Assembly (NCBI RefSeq): GCF_003324185.1
Contig: NZ_PXUP01000011.1
Coordinates: 49,712 to 113,711, forward strand
DNA: 64,000 nt
Direction: 5' to 3'
DNA from: Faecalibacterium prausnitzii
Lineage (GTDB): Bacteria; Bacillota; Clostridia; Oscillospirales; Ruminococcaceae
Numbering within the stretch: position 1 is the first letter of the stretch; every line of letters begins with the position of its first letter. The position numbers were made by a program, and so were the translations under genes. This document shows positions 51,236-60,910 of the stretch, piece by piece. The notes under the pieces were generated by a model that worked only from the letters and a program-made list of their open reading frames with translations, searched no databases and had not been told where the DNA came from.

Positions 51236-53338
51236 ATGAAAAAGAGAAACATCGTCCATTCTGCGTTAAGCCTGTCGCTGACCGCAGCATTGTGCCTTTC
51301 CATGGCTGCCTGCGGCGGAACACAGACGCCGGCAGACAGTGCTGCCGCTTCGCAGCCCGCTGCCCCGTCCGCCGTGGTGCAGCCCTCTGCTGCGGAGACG
51401 ACCTCTGCGGCGCTGCCGGTAAAGGCTCTGAACCCCAAGCAGGTAGAGGAAAACCCTTACATGGCCAAGAGCGATGCAAACATTCATCACGATGGCTACA
51501 ACACCGACTCGACGGATGAGATCCTGCCGCTTGCCATCTATCCGGAGATCAACGTTTCCTATGAGACAACGAATGCAAATGCTTCGCCCGCCATCTACTT
51601 TGACAGCTACGGTCATGCCGTTGTGCCGCTGCTGGGCGGCATCGCCATCCGAGACCTGAACGCCGAAGAGACAAAGACGCTCGGCTATTTCTCCCCCAAA
51701 CAGCATGACGGCGGCGGTTACGTTATCCAGAGCTCCTATACCTTCCTTGACGAATCCAACCGCATCGTCTGCCCCACGAGCAACAACCATGTGCTGATGC
51801 TCCGCGCAACGGATGAAAACGGCAATGTGCTGCCCGAATTTGAGAAGGTGCTGGACATTGATATCAAAGCTGCTGCCGAGGCCGCGCTTGGAAAAGAACT
51901 GACGCAGAATCTTCTGTCCGTGGTCTTTGACTATGACGGAAACCTCTGGTTTGCAACGGGAGGCTTCCGCATTTATCCGCAGCGCCAGCAGCAGGGCGTC
52001 ATCGGCTATATTGCCCGCTCGGCCATTGATGCGATCCTGAACGGCGAGCAGACAGACCTTTCAAAGGCTGTTTTTGTCCACGAACTGACCCCCGGCGAGG
52101 GCGCTGAAAACGGCATCGCCGCCTCCAAGGACGGTGCGGTGGTCCTGACCAACCAGAACTGCTATCTTCTGCGCGCAGAAGAAGGCGTAGACGTTGTGTG
52201 GTGCACGCCCTATGAGAGCGCGGGTGCAAAGGTGAGCGGCGAAGGCGATAAGACCACCGGCGGCGGTCTTGCGTGGGGCGGCGGTTGCTCGCCCACGCTG
52301 ACACCGAACCTTGTGCTGTTCACGGATAATCAGGACCCTGTAAACCTTCTTGCACTCGATATGAAGACCGGCGAGGTCGTGGCAAGCACCCCGGTGCTGG
52401 ATGACCTGCCCGAGGGCTATCAGGTAGCCGTTGAGAACTCTGCCATCGTCTATGACGACGGCGAGGGCACCGTCAGCACCATCGTCTGCAACTGGTTCGG
52501 TGCGGGCAATGCAGGTCTGGCTGATCCCAACAACGACTCCTCCATCCAGAGCTACGCCAATATTTACGACCAGAACTGGCTCATGAAGGGCAACATCATG
52601 ATCGCCCCCGGCATCGAGCGTGTGGACACCGTAAAGACCGCAAACGGCTACGAGATGAAGAGCGTCTGGAGCCGGAACGACCTGAGCGACACCTCCATCA
52701 TGAAGCTTTCCACCGCAACGGGCTATATCTACGGCTATGTGCAGGATGTGACCACCGGGATGTGGCAGTACATCATTCTGGATTTTGAAACTGGCGAGAC
52801 GGTTTTCACGATGGATGTTTCCAACAAGTACGGCTATAACAACATGGCCATTGGAATGTATGCCGGCAACAGCGGCAATGCGCTCTACTGCCCGACAGGT
52901 TATCTGGAACTGCTTCGTTTGCAGGACCGTTTCGTTTATCTGCCCGAAATGCCCTACCGCAAGGTCGATCTTGATCAGGCAGCAAGAAATGTCCTCTCGC
53001 AGGAACAGTTTGCGCAGGACGGCGGCGAAGGCACCGTTGCAAGCTGGCGCAACACTGTGACCGTCCGCAACGTACATCCCAACACCACGGTAGCTTTCCG
53101 CATGAATAACCTGTCCGGCAGCACCTCCGGTCTGACCCTCTACGCCTATGGCGTGGACGGCAAGCTGGCAAAGGTCGATCCTGCACTGTGGTCGATCACC
53201 GACGAGGACGGCAAAGCAGTAACGGAGCTTACCGCCGGTACGCTCTATGAGCTGCGCGTGACCGTCGCCGATGGCGGCGCTCTTGACCTGAGCGAGACGG
53301 AAAAGGAGATCAGGCTCTCCGTTGTACTTGGAAAGTAA
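51236..53338 (+). CDS. Large lipoprotein, predicted beta-propeller
   Basis: The 700 residues start with a lipoprotein signal (MKKRNIVHSALSLSLTAALC) and lipobox LSMAAC, then a Ser/Ala/Pro linker. The body has repeated short strands with aromatic-Gly turns and segments like FDYDGNLWFATGG and LDMKTGEVVASTPVLDD, typical of quinoprotein-like propellers, followed by a C-terminal beta-sandwich-like part from about residue 600. I do not recognise a specific family. It probably shares the promoter at 50742-50769 and is a candidate main output of the neighbouring LytTR system. Confidence 0.75.
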   Translation: MKKRNIVHSALSLSLTAALCLSMAACGGTQTPADSAAASQPAAPSAVVQPSAAETTSAALPVKALNPKQVEENPYMAKSDANIHHDGYNTDSTDEILPLAIYPEINVSYETTNANASPAIYFDSYGHAVVPLLGGIAIRDLNAEETKTLGYFSPKQHDGGGYVIQSSYTFLDESNRIVCPTSNNHVLMLRATDENGNVLPEFEKVLDIDIKAAAEAALGKELTQNLLSVVFDYDGNLWFATGGFRIYPQRQQQGVIGYIARSAIDAILNGEQTDLSKAVFVHELTPGEGAENGIAASKDGAVVLTNQNCYLLRAEEGVDVVWCTPYESAGAKVSGEGDKTTGGGLAWGGGCSPTLTPNLVLFTDNQDPVNLLALDMKTGEVVASTPVLDDLPEGYQVAVENSAIVYDDGEGTVSTIVCNWFGAGNAGLADPNNDSSIQSYANIYDQNWLMKGNIMIAPGIERVDTVKTANGYEMKSVWSRNDLSDTSIMKLSTATGYIYGYVQDVTTGMWQYIILDFETGETVFTMDVSNKYGYNNMAIGMYAGNSGNALYCPTGYLELLRLQDRFVYLPEMPYRKVDLDQAARNVLSQEQFAQDGGEGTVASWRNTVTVRNVHPNTTVAFRMNNLSGSTSGLTLYAYGVDGKLAKVDPALWSITDEDGKAVTELTAGTLYELRVTVADGGALDLSETEKEIRLSVVLGK

Positions 53339-53476
53339 ATCCGTTCCGGACTGTTGCAAAATAGCTCTCTGAAAAATATACAAGCCCCGGAATCTTTTTC
53401 GGAGCCTTTATGGCTCGAAAAATTAAAAGCCTTGCCTGAGCCGTAAATTCCGGCACGATCCAAGAACCAATAAACC

Positions 53477-53522
53477 AAAAAATCCGAACCCTTCTCCTAT
53501 CGAGAAAAGGTTCGGATTTTCT
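53477..53522. terminator. Terminator after the lipoprotein gene
   Basis: AAAATCCGAACC and GGTTCGGATTTT, with a partial inner stem, flanked by A and T runs. About 140 bases beyond the stop, so it may also serve the minus-strand side. Confidence 0.75.
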
Positions 53523-53589
53523 ATTTCAGTGGCAGTCCTCCTGGTAGACATTCCTACACGTTGCCCCGCCTGCGGCGTTGCAGTGCTGT

Positions 53590-55163
53590 TCAAGTCCTGT
53601 TATCCGCCGTTGCAGCCAAAGGGAAATAGTCATGTAAAACAAAAAAGACAGCTTTTGATAGCTGTCTTTTTTGTGGTGCAGGAATGCAATCCAAATCCGA
53701 ACCACTTCCCTCGGATGCAACTTCTGTCGCTTCTCCAAAGGTCACGGTCTGTGTTCCCTCTTTATAATTGAAGGTTATCAAAACCTTATCGTCATACAGG
53801 TAAATCGCATTGATGAAGGTATCCACCAGTGCCTGCCGCTGGTCTTTCAGGCTCATGTCCAGCTTGCGGAACCGCAGCAGCCAGAACCAGATGAACTCCT
53901 CCGTGACCTTGGGCTTTGCCAGCTTCTCTTCTGCAATGCGGGCTTCAAGTTCACGCTTGGTTTCTTCGAGCTGCTCCAGCCGCTCCTTGGTGGAACTGGT
54001 CAGGATTCCAGTCTGAATCGCATTGAGCATATTCTGGATACCCGATTCCGCATCCCGGAGCTGCTTTTCATAAAGAGGAATGTTGGTGTTCTCCTTGTTT
54101 TGCAGTTCCATCACCTTGGCAATGATAGACTCCATGGCGGCATCGTCCTTCACAAGCTGCATGGTCTGGTTGACCACAAGATCTTCCAGCCACTGTTTAC
54201 GGACAGTTTTCTTCTTGCAGCCCTTGTGCTTTTTGGCAGTAGCGCATTTATAATAGCGGTAGGCTTCGCCCGTCCGGCTCGTACCGCTTTCGCCAAACAT
54301 CAGTGCACCACAGTAGCCGCAGAACAGCTTGGTGGTGAGCAGGGAGTCATCCTCTGCCTTTCTACGGGCAGGGGCTTTCTTGTTTTTCAACATCTTTTCC
54401 TGTACATCGTTGAAAAGCTCTGCGGACACAATGGAGGGAATCGCATCGGGAATCAAAACATCACGATATTTCAGCTCCCCGATGTAGCGGCGATTCTTGA
54501 GCATATGTTCAACGCTGTTATAAGTAAACGCACCGCCCACCGGGTTCTTGATGCCGTTTTCGTTCAGCCAATCACGGATCTCCTTCATAGTGGAGCCTTC
54601 ATTGTACTTCCTGAACGATTCCAGCACAAAAGGAGAGGTGAAAGGGTCAATATGGAACTTCCGTTCCGAATCCAGCGTATAGCCAAAGGTTCCACGACCA
54701 CCGTTGCAGCGGCCTTTCAGGATGTTCTCAGTCTGTCCACGCACGACCTTCTCGGCAAGGTCGGCGGAGTAGTATCCGCATAACCTTCCAGCACCGATTC
54801 CAGAATGATGCCTTCCGGCCCCTCGGAGATGACCTCGGTGGCAGACATAAGCTTGACACCGTTCTTCTTCAGCTGGGTCTTGTACCGGGCACTGTCGTAG
54901 CGGTTTCGGGCAAAGCGGTCCAGTTTCCAGACCAGCACAATGTCAAACAGCTTCTTGTCACTGTCCTTGATCATCTGCTGAAACTCCGGGCGGTTGTCCG
55001 TCTTGGCAGAGATAGCACGGTCAATGTAGTGCTTGACGATGGTGATGCCGTTCTTTTCGGCATAAGCCGTACATTCCCGGATCTGACCTTCGATGGATTC
55101 TTCGCGCTGGTTGTCGCTGGAATAGCGGGCATAGATCACGGCGGTCATGGCGGGCACCTTCAT
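53590..55163 (-). pseudogene. Large serine recombinase, disrupted by a single-base frameshift
   Basis: The first part (55163 to about 54775) encodes the catalytic domain: AVIYARYSSDNQREESIEGQ with the nucleophile Ser, then VWKLDRFARNRYDS. The remainder, in another frame down to 53590, holds the recombinase domain (GRGTFGYTLDSERK), the zinc ribbon (CGYCGALMFGESG ... CATAKKHKGC) and coiled coil. At about 54775 the text reads GAT-ACT-ACT where GAA-TAC-TAC is expected before YSADLAEKVVRGQTE, i.e. one A is missing. Joined length, about 530 residues, is normal. No cargo genes remain beside it. Confidence 0.88.
53641..53672. terminator. Terminator-like hairpin in the recombinase 3' end
   Basis: AAAAAGACAGC/GCTGTCTTTTT stem with an 8-base loop, inside the last codons of the recombinase frame. 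Possibly the end of the element or the host terminator. Confidence 0.6.
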
Positions 55164-55351
55164 TTATACATCATTGAACGGTAATATGTTCAGCAAAGCA
55201 ATATTTCGTATAATGTATATACCATGCTTTGCAGAAGATGGCAAGTCTTTTATAGTCTTTTTGTAAGAGTTAGCAAAAAGATCCTCTAATGCCCGATAAA
55301 TATAAAACATAGTCATACACCATTATGCTAAACATCCCTAGAGGAATTGTG
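55164..55351. other. AT-rich gap between recombinase and AraC gene
   Basis: About 188 AT-rich bases with no open frame and no clear terminator. A likely place for the recombinase promoter and an element boundary, but I could not define a core site. Confidence 0.4.
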
Positions 55352-56251
55352 TCATTTTGACATAAATCCTCCTGCTTCCCTTGTAAAGTCCAACGGTTTT
55401 AGCGCACTTTTGCGATATTGTAAGGGGCTTTGCCCGGTCGCCTTGGCAAACCGGGTGGAAAAGTTGCTGGCATCGCCAAAACCGACCTGCTGCGCGATCT
55501 CAGTAACGCTGTGGTCGGTGAGAACCAGCAGTTCCTTTGCCTGCGTGATACGGAAGTTGACGAGGTAGTTGTAGGGCGTTGTGCCCATATACCGCCGGAA
55601 CAGCCGCAGAAAGTAGCTTTTGCTCATGTGGGCATCGGCCAGCAGGTCGGCAAGGCAAAGCTCCTTCTGGTAATTTTTGCGCAGGGTCTCCGCTGCCTGC
55701 AAAATCACCTGCCGCGCGCTGGTGGCTTCGGCCTGTGAAAGAATGCTCCGGGCGCACAGCGCCAGCATCTCGTGGAGCACCAGCCCGGCGGTCACCATGC
55801 TGTCCACGGTGCTGCGCTCCATCTGCCCCAAAAGCATTTCAAAATATTCCTGTATCTTGACCCCGGTGAGCTGCACCGGGGTCAGTTTTTTGCCCGGAAG
55901 CAGCAGCGGCTCCATGGCGGCGACTCCTGCACCGTCCAGATGCACCCAATAATGATGCCAGCAGCTTTGCCCCGGGGCGGTGCAGTAGCTCTGCGGGATG
56001 CGGCAGTTCAGCAGCAGCGCCTGCCCAGTGCGGAGCTCCACATGGCTTTCCCCCTGCTCGATGAGCCCTGCACCCCGGAGGGTGTAAAACAGAAGATAGC
56101 TTTCTTTATCCGTGCGGGCGGTGGAAAAATGCTGCTGGGCGTAGAACACCCCTGCCTCGGTGCAGTAATAGGGCTGCGCCAGCTCTGCTTCGCTGGGCGT
56201 TGTGCGTTTCCAGATGCTTTCCGGGGTCACATCCATGTTGTAGGTCAGCAT
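55352..56251 (-). CDS. AraC family regulator of the rhamnose cluster
   Basis: The 299 residues have an N-terminal cupin-type sensor (LRTGQALLLNCRIPQSY) and a C-terminal double helix-turn-helix: LCLADLLADAHMSKSYFLRLF and VTEIAQQVGFGDASNFSTRF. It is divergent from rhaB with a 154-base gap, so it probably activates the rha genes in the presence of L-rhamnose. The sensor ligand is inference from position. Confidence 0.9.
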   Translation of the reverse strand: MLTYNMDVTPESIWKRTTPSEAELAQPYYCTEAGVFYAQQHFSTARTDKESYLLFYTLRGAGLIEQGESHVELRTGQALLLNCRIPQSYCTAPGQSCWHHYWVHLDGAGVAAMEPLLLPGKKLTPVQLTGVKIQEYFEMLLGQMERSTVDSMVTAGLVLHEMLALCARSILSQAEATSARQVILQAAETLRKNYQKELCLADLLADAHMSKSYFLRLFRRYMGTTPYNYLVNFRITQAKELLVLTDHSVTEIAQQVGFGDASNFSTRFAKATGQSPLQYRKSALKPLDFTREAGGFMSK

Positions 56252-56277
56252 TTTCCGGTTCCTCTCTTTCTGTGTTC

Positions 56278-56306
56278 AGTATAGCGCACCAGCCTTTGCA
56301 GTGCAA
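56278..56306 (-). promoter_or_regulatory. Promoter of the rhamnose AraC gene
   Basis: Minus-strand -35 TTGCAC (56301-56306), 17-base spacer and -10 TATACT (56278-56283). Confidence 0.65.
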
Positions 56307-56364
56307 GAGTAGACTTTTCACAAAGAATGCGTCACCTTTGCAGATGGAATTGCGAGCATCATGC

Positions 56365-56370
56365 CGCTAT
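56365..56370 (+). promoter_or_regulatory. Probable -10 of the rha operon
   Basis: TATACT about 35 bases before rhaB. No good -35 precedes it, consistent with a promoter that needs an activator. Confidence 0.5.
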
Positions 56371-56405
56371 ACTGGTAGCAGTCAAAGCCACACAGGAGGC
56401 GCATT

Positions 56406-57728
56406 ATGCAGAAAAACTATCTTGCTATCGACATTGGTGCGTCCAGCGGGCGGCACATTGTGGGATGGATGGAGAACGGCGTTCTCCGCACCGAGGAAGT
56501 GTACCGTTTTCCCAATAGCGTCCGGCGGGTGGACAGCCATCTGGAATGGGACATCGACAGCCTGTTTGCTAACGTGAAGCAGGGCATCCGGGAAGCGTTT
56601 GCAAAGTTCCCGGAAATTGAGAGCCTTTCCATCGATACATGGGCGGTGGACTATGTGCTGCTGAAAGACGGTCAGCCCCTCTACCCGGTCTACGCCTACC
56701 GGGACGACCGGACACTGGCCGTGATTCCCGAAGTCCACAGCATTCTGCCCTTTGAACAGCTTTACCAGCGCACCGGCATCCAGTTCCAGCCCTTCAACAG
56801 CATTTATCAGCTGTACGCTGACAAAAAAGCCGGACGGCTGGCCGAAGCCGAGGACTTTTTGATGATCCCGGAATATCTGCTGTGGAAACTGTGCGGCGTA
56901 AAGGCGCGGGAGTACACCAACGCTACCTCCACCGGCCTTGTGAACGCCCAGACCAAAGAGTACGACCCTGAGATTCTCAAAGCTTTGGACTTGCCGGAGG
57001 CGATGTTCCCCAAGCTCACCGCACCCGGCACGGTGCTGGGACCCCTGCTGCCCCACATTGCCGCCGAGGTGGGCGGGCAGACCAAGGTGGTGCTGTGCGC
57101 CACCCACGACACCGCCAGCGCCGTGGAGGGCATCCCCATGGAGCAGGGCGATGCGCCGTTTTTGTCCTCCGGTACATGGAGTCTGCTAGGGGTCAAGCTG
57201 GCAAAGCCCATCACCAACCCGGAAAGCTGCCGCGCAAACTTTACCAACGAGGGCGGCGTGGGCTACATCCGCTACCTGAAAAACATCATGGGTCTGTGGA
57301 TCATCCAGTGCGTGCAAAAGCAGCTGGGCATCTCCTTTGCCGAGATGGTGGAGCTGGCCAAGACCAGCACCTATACCCGCATTTTTGATGTAAACGCAGC
57401 CCGTTTCTCCGCGCCGCAGGACATGCGCGCGGAAATCAGAGCCGCTCTTACCGAGACCGGCGAAGCCCCTGCCACGGATGCCGACCTCATCAACAGTGTC
57501 TATCATTCGCTGGCGTACTGCTACGGGGAAGCATTCCGGGAGCTGGAAGCCCTCACCGGCCAGCACTGGGATAAACTCTACATCGCAGGCGGCGGCGCAA
57601 AGAACGCCACCCTGAACGAGTTGACTGCCCACTACACCGGAAAACAGGTGGTGGCGCTGCCCATCGAGGCCACCGCCATCGGCAATTTGAAGATCCAGAT
57701 GAGCATTTCTGAAGGAGGAACCGTATGA
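56406..57728 (+). CDS. rhaB: Rhamnulokinase, short C-terminus
   Basis: RhaB phosphorylates L-rhamnulose at position 1. The 440 residues carry the FGGY-kinase motifs [38 protein letters not shown] and [13 protein letters not shown]. The family usually continues about 30 residues past the conserved ATAIGN; here the protein ends 15 residues after the Asn of ATAIGN ([15 protein letters not shown]) and overlaps rhaA. This suggests a small C-terminal deletion and activity may be reduced. Confidence 0.88.
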   Translation: MQKNYLAIDIGASSGRHIVGWMENGVLRTEEVYRFPNSVRRVDSHLEWDIDSLFANVKQGIREAFAKFPEIESLSIDTWAVDYVLLKDGQPLYPVYAYRDDRTLAVIPEVHSILPFEQLYQRTGIQFQPFNSIYQLYADKKAGRLAEAEDFLMIPEYLLWKLCGVKAREYTNATSTGLVNAQTKEYDPEILKALDLPEAMFPKLTAPGTVLGPLLPHIAAEVGGQTKVVLCATHDTASAVEGIPMEQGDAPFLSSGTWSLLGVKLAKPITNPESCRANFTNEGGVGYIRYLKNIMGLWIIQCVQKQLGISFAEMVELAKTSTYTRIFDVNAARFSAPQDMRAEIRAALTETGEAPATDADLINSVYHSLAYCYGEAFRELEALTGQHWDKLYIAGGGAKNATLNELTAHYTGKQVVALPIEATAIGNLKIQMSISEGGTV

Positions 57729-58983
57729 GTTACGCAGAAGCAAAAGCCCGCTACACCGCCATTGGCGTGGACACCGAAGCTGCCATTGCCCGGTTAAAGA
57801 CCGTGCCCATTTCTCTGCACTGCTGGCAGGGAGATGACGTCCGTGGCTTTGATACCGACCCCACCAAGCCCCTGACCGGCGGCATCCAAACCACCGGCAA
57901 CTACCCCGGCCGTGCCCGCACCCCGGAGGAACTGATGGCAGACATGGACAAGGTGCTGTCCCTCTGCCCCGGCACCAAAAAATCAACCTCCATGCCTCCT
58001 ACGCCATTTTTGACGAGGAGAATCCGTGGGTAGACCGGGACAAACTGGAGCCGAAGCACTTTAAAAAATGGGTAGATTTTTGCAAGGCAAGAGGGCTGGG
58101 CGCAGACTTCAACCCCACCTTTTTCTCCCACCCCAAGTGCGACCCGCTGACCCTTGCCAGCCCCAACGAGGAGACCCGGAAATTCTGGGTGGAACACGGC
58201 AAGGCCTGCATCCGCATCAGTCAGTATCTGGCCGAGGAGCTGGGGCAGCCCTGCACCATGAACATCTGGACGGGCGACGGCTTCAAGGACGTACCGGCGG
58301 ATCGCAAAGGCCCCCGGGACCGCTACAAGGCCAGCATTGACGAGATTTTGAGCGAGCCTTACGACTTCAAGCTGGTGAAGCCCTGCATCGAGAGCAAGGT
58401 GTTCGGCATCGGCGTAGAGGCTTACACCGTGGGCAGTGCCGAGTTTGCCCTGAGCTACGCCGCCTTCAACCGGGAAAAGTGCATTCCGCTGATGGATAAC
58501 GGCCACTACCATCCCACCGAGGTGGTCAGCGACAAGATCCCCGCCCTGCTGGCCTTCTTCCCGGAGATTGCCCTCCACATCACCCGCCCCATCCGCTGGG
58601 ACTCCGACCATGTGGTGCTGTTTGACGATGAAACGAAGGAGATCTGCAAGGAGATCGTGCGTTGCGGCGGTCTGGACGGCCGGGTGAACATTGCACTGGA
58701 TTACTTTGATGCCTCCATCAACCGCATCTCCGCATGGACGGTAGGCTTCCGCAACGTGGAAAAGGCGCTGCTGTCTGCCCTGTGCACCCCGCACACGGCG
58801 CTGAAGGAGCTGCAGGACACCAACCAGTTCACCGAGCTGATGGTGCGGCAGGAGGAGCTGAAGACCCTGCCCTTTGGCGAGGTCTGGGACGAATACTGCC
58901 GCCGGAACGGTGTGCCGGTGGACGGCGCATGGTTTGAGGAAGTCAAAAAGTACGAGCAGAACGTGCTGAGCAAGCGCATTTGA
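57725..58983 (+). pseudogene. rhaA: L-rhamnose isomerase, frameshifted at an A-run
   Basis: RhaA converts L-rhamnose to L-rhamnulose. The N-terminal 85 residues ([27 protein letters not shown]) read from 57725. The rest ([53 protein letters not shown]) reads in another frame to 58983. The break is at about 57978: ACC followed by A6-TCAACCTC, where seven A give Lys-Lys-Ile-Asn-Leu-His. Everything else is intact and total length (about 420) is normal. It may be a real inactivation, a sequencing error in a homopolymer, or slippage-dependent expression. Confidence 0.88.
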
Positions 58984-59002
58984 ATGAGAGAGGTTTTTGA
59001 AG

Positions 59003-59830
59003 ATGGGTATTCTGGATATTGAAATTGTCAAAGGTTTTATGCGGATGTGCAACGATGGCTGGCTGCAGGGCTGGCACGAGCGCAACGGCGGCAACCTGAC
59101 CTACCGCATGAAGGAAGAGGAAGTGGCACAGTGCCGCCCCTTCTTTGACGAGCAGCCCCGGGAGTGGGTGAACATGGGGGTGCAGGCAGATAATCTGGCC
59201 GGGGAGTATTTCATCACCACCGGCTCCGGCAAGTTTTTCCGCAACGTGGAGCCGGACCCTGTTCACAGCATCGGTATTGTGGAGATCAACGACAAGGGCG
59301 ACAGCTGGCGCATCGTCTGGGGTCTGGAAGATGGCGCAAAGCCCACCAGTGAGTTCCCCAGCCACTTTATGAACCACAGTGTCCGCAAGGCTGCCACCAA
59401 TGGCGCAAACCGTGTCATCTACCACTGCCACGCCACCAACGTCATTGCCCTGACCTACATCCTGCCCCTGACCGACCGGGACTTCACCCGTGCGCTGTGG
59501 CAGAGCGCCACCGAGTGCCCGGTGGTGTTCCCGGAGGGCGTGGGTGTCTGCCCGTGGATGGTGCCCGGCGGGGCAGACATTGCCATGGCCACCAGTGAGC
59601 TGATGAAGACTTATCAGGCGGCCATCTGGGCACAGCACGGTCTGTTTGCCTCCGGCCCGGACTTTGACATCACCTTTGGCCTTGCCCATACCATTGAGAA
59701 GAGCGCCGAAATTTACGTCAAGGTGCTCTCCATGGGCGGCGGCATCATCCGGCAGACCATCACCGACGACGACCTGCGCGCCATTGCCCGCGACTTTGGT
59801 GTGACCCTGAACGAGAAGTTTCTCAACTAA
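59003..59830 (+). CDS. rhaD: Rhamnulose-1-phosphate aldolase
   Basis: RhaD splits rhamnulose-1-phosphate to lactaldehyde and dihydroxyacetone phosphate. The 275 residues keep the class II aldolase features: GWHERNGGNLTYR, FITTGSGKFFRNV, the zinc ligands in VIYHCHATN and the later WAQHGLFASG. Start at 59003, nine bases after GAGAGG. Lies 19 bases after rhaA and 10 before the mutarotase gene. Confidence 0.95.
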   Translation: MGILDIEIVKGFMRMCNDGWLQGWHERNGGNLTYRMKEEEVAQCRPFFDEQPREWVNMGVQADNLAGEYFITTGSGKFFRNVEPDPVHSIGIVEINDKGDSWRIVWGLEDGAKPTSEFPSHFMNHSVRKAATNGANRVIYHCHATNVIALTYILPLTDRDFTRALWQSATECPVVFPEGVGVCPWMVPGGADIAMATSELMKTYQAAIWAQHGLFASGPDFDITFGLAHTIEKSAEIYVKVLSMGGGIIRQTITDDDLRAIARDFGVTLNEKFLN

Positions 59831-59840
59831 GGAGCAGAAC

Positions 59841-60158
59841 ATGGAGCACATGGCATGGAAAGGCCGCATCAAGCCCGGCTGCAAGGCTGAATACCAGAAA
59901 CGTCACGCGGAGATCTGGCCGGAGATGGTTAAAGTTCTGAAAGACGCCGGCATCTGCAATTACAGCATCTTTTACTGCAACGATGAACTGTTCGGCTATT
60001 ACGAGTGCGAAAAGGGCGTTGCCTATGCCGAGAAGGTGCAGGCAGAAAGCCCGGTGGTAGACCGTTGGAACGCGTACATGAAGGACATTCTGGAACTGGA
60101 AATGGACCCCGTGACCGGTGCACAGCCCAAGCTGGAGCAGGTGTTCCGGCTGAACTGA
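59841..60158 (+). CDS. rhaM: L-rhamnose mutarotase
   Basis: RhaM interconverts alpha and beta L-rhamnose. The 105 residues match the family: AWKGRIKPGCKAEYQKRHAEIWPEM at the N-terminus (start only quoted: RIKPGCKAEYQKRH) and YSIFYCNDELFGYYEC. GGAGCAGAAC precedes the start. It ends the rha operon ahead of a terminator. Confidence 0.95.
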   Translation: MEHMAWKGRIKPGCKAEYQKRHAEIWPEMVKVLKDAGICNYSIFYCNDELFGYYECEKGVAYAEKVQAESPVVDRWNAYMKDILELEMDPVTGAQPKLEQVFRLN

Positions 60159-60187
60159 GCGGCAGCCTTTTATAAAAGAAACATATC

Positions 60188-60226
60188 AAGAGCCATCCGT
60201 AACAAACTACGGGTGGCTCTTTTCTG
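60188..60226. terminator. Terminator of the rha operon
   Basis: AAGAGCCATCCGT pairs with ACGGGTGGCTCTT around an 8-base loop, followed by TTCTGTTT. Confidence 0.85.
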
Positions 60227-60479
60227 TTTGCGCTCAAACAATATTGCGCAGAAAAAACGGACGAATTGATCTAAAAAATTATTTGTATGTAGAAGAATGG
60301 CAAGAAATATTATCCATTTCAGCAAAACAATAGAGAAAAGCGCAAGAATGTATACAGCACAAGCGCAATATCGTTTGAATTTTTGGCTTCATTCGCAATT
60401 CTTTGCGAGAAAGCTGGCCCCAAAGGCTGTATAATTATAATCAGGAAGTCGCACCGAACGAGCAAATCATTTAGGAGGA
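60227..60479. other. AT-rich intergenic region
   Basis: About 250 bases of clearly lower GC than the surrounding genes; no open frame. TATAAT at 60430-60435 is a likely -10 for the TRAP remnant, without a good -35. AGGAGG sits at the right end. Confidence 0.5.
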
Positions 60480-60821
60480 ATGACAATAAAAAAGACATCA
60501 AAAGTCTTGTTGACCGTCATTGTCGTCGTGCTGCTGGGAATCGGAGTTTCCACCTTTTTCAAGGTAAACGGCCGCATTGGCAGTGACAAGATCCAGCTCC
60601 GGCTGGCGCACGGTCAGGCGGGCGATTCCGAGATCGGCGGCACGATCACTCCTCCCGTTGGCAACGTCCTGTTCGTGGGATGCTCGTTGGCAAAGCAACG
60701 CCTAGAGAATGTGATGAAAAGTCTGGTTCCGTTCTTTGTGGCAATTTTCATCTCACTGATGCTGGTCACATACATCCCTGCTCTGAGCGAGTGGCTGCCT
60801 ACTACGCTGGGCCTGATGTAA
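60480..60821 (+). pseudogene. TRAP transporter deletion scar (DctP start fused to DctM end)
   Basis: One open frame of 113 residues with two unrelated halves. Residues 1-52 look like the start of a DctP solute-binding protein: a signal segment then DKIQLRLAHGQAGDSE. Residues 53-113 look like the C-terminus of the DctM large permease: GGTITPPVGNVLFVGCSLAK, then FFVAIFISLMLVTYIPALSEWLP. The DctP body, all of DctQ and most of DctM are missing, so a deletion of roughly 2.5 kb joined them in frame. The product cannot transport. It precedes the AraC/GH105 pair, as complete TRAP systems do in pectin loci. Confidence 0.8.
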
Positions 60822-60910
60822 GCCCCACGGTGCAAATGCTTGTCAAACCTGAACAGATATGACATAATCAAGGCAAGAACACCGCCTGTTCAGGAGAAAA
60901 GGAGCATTTC

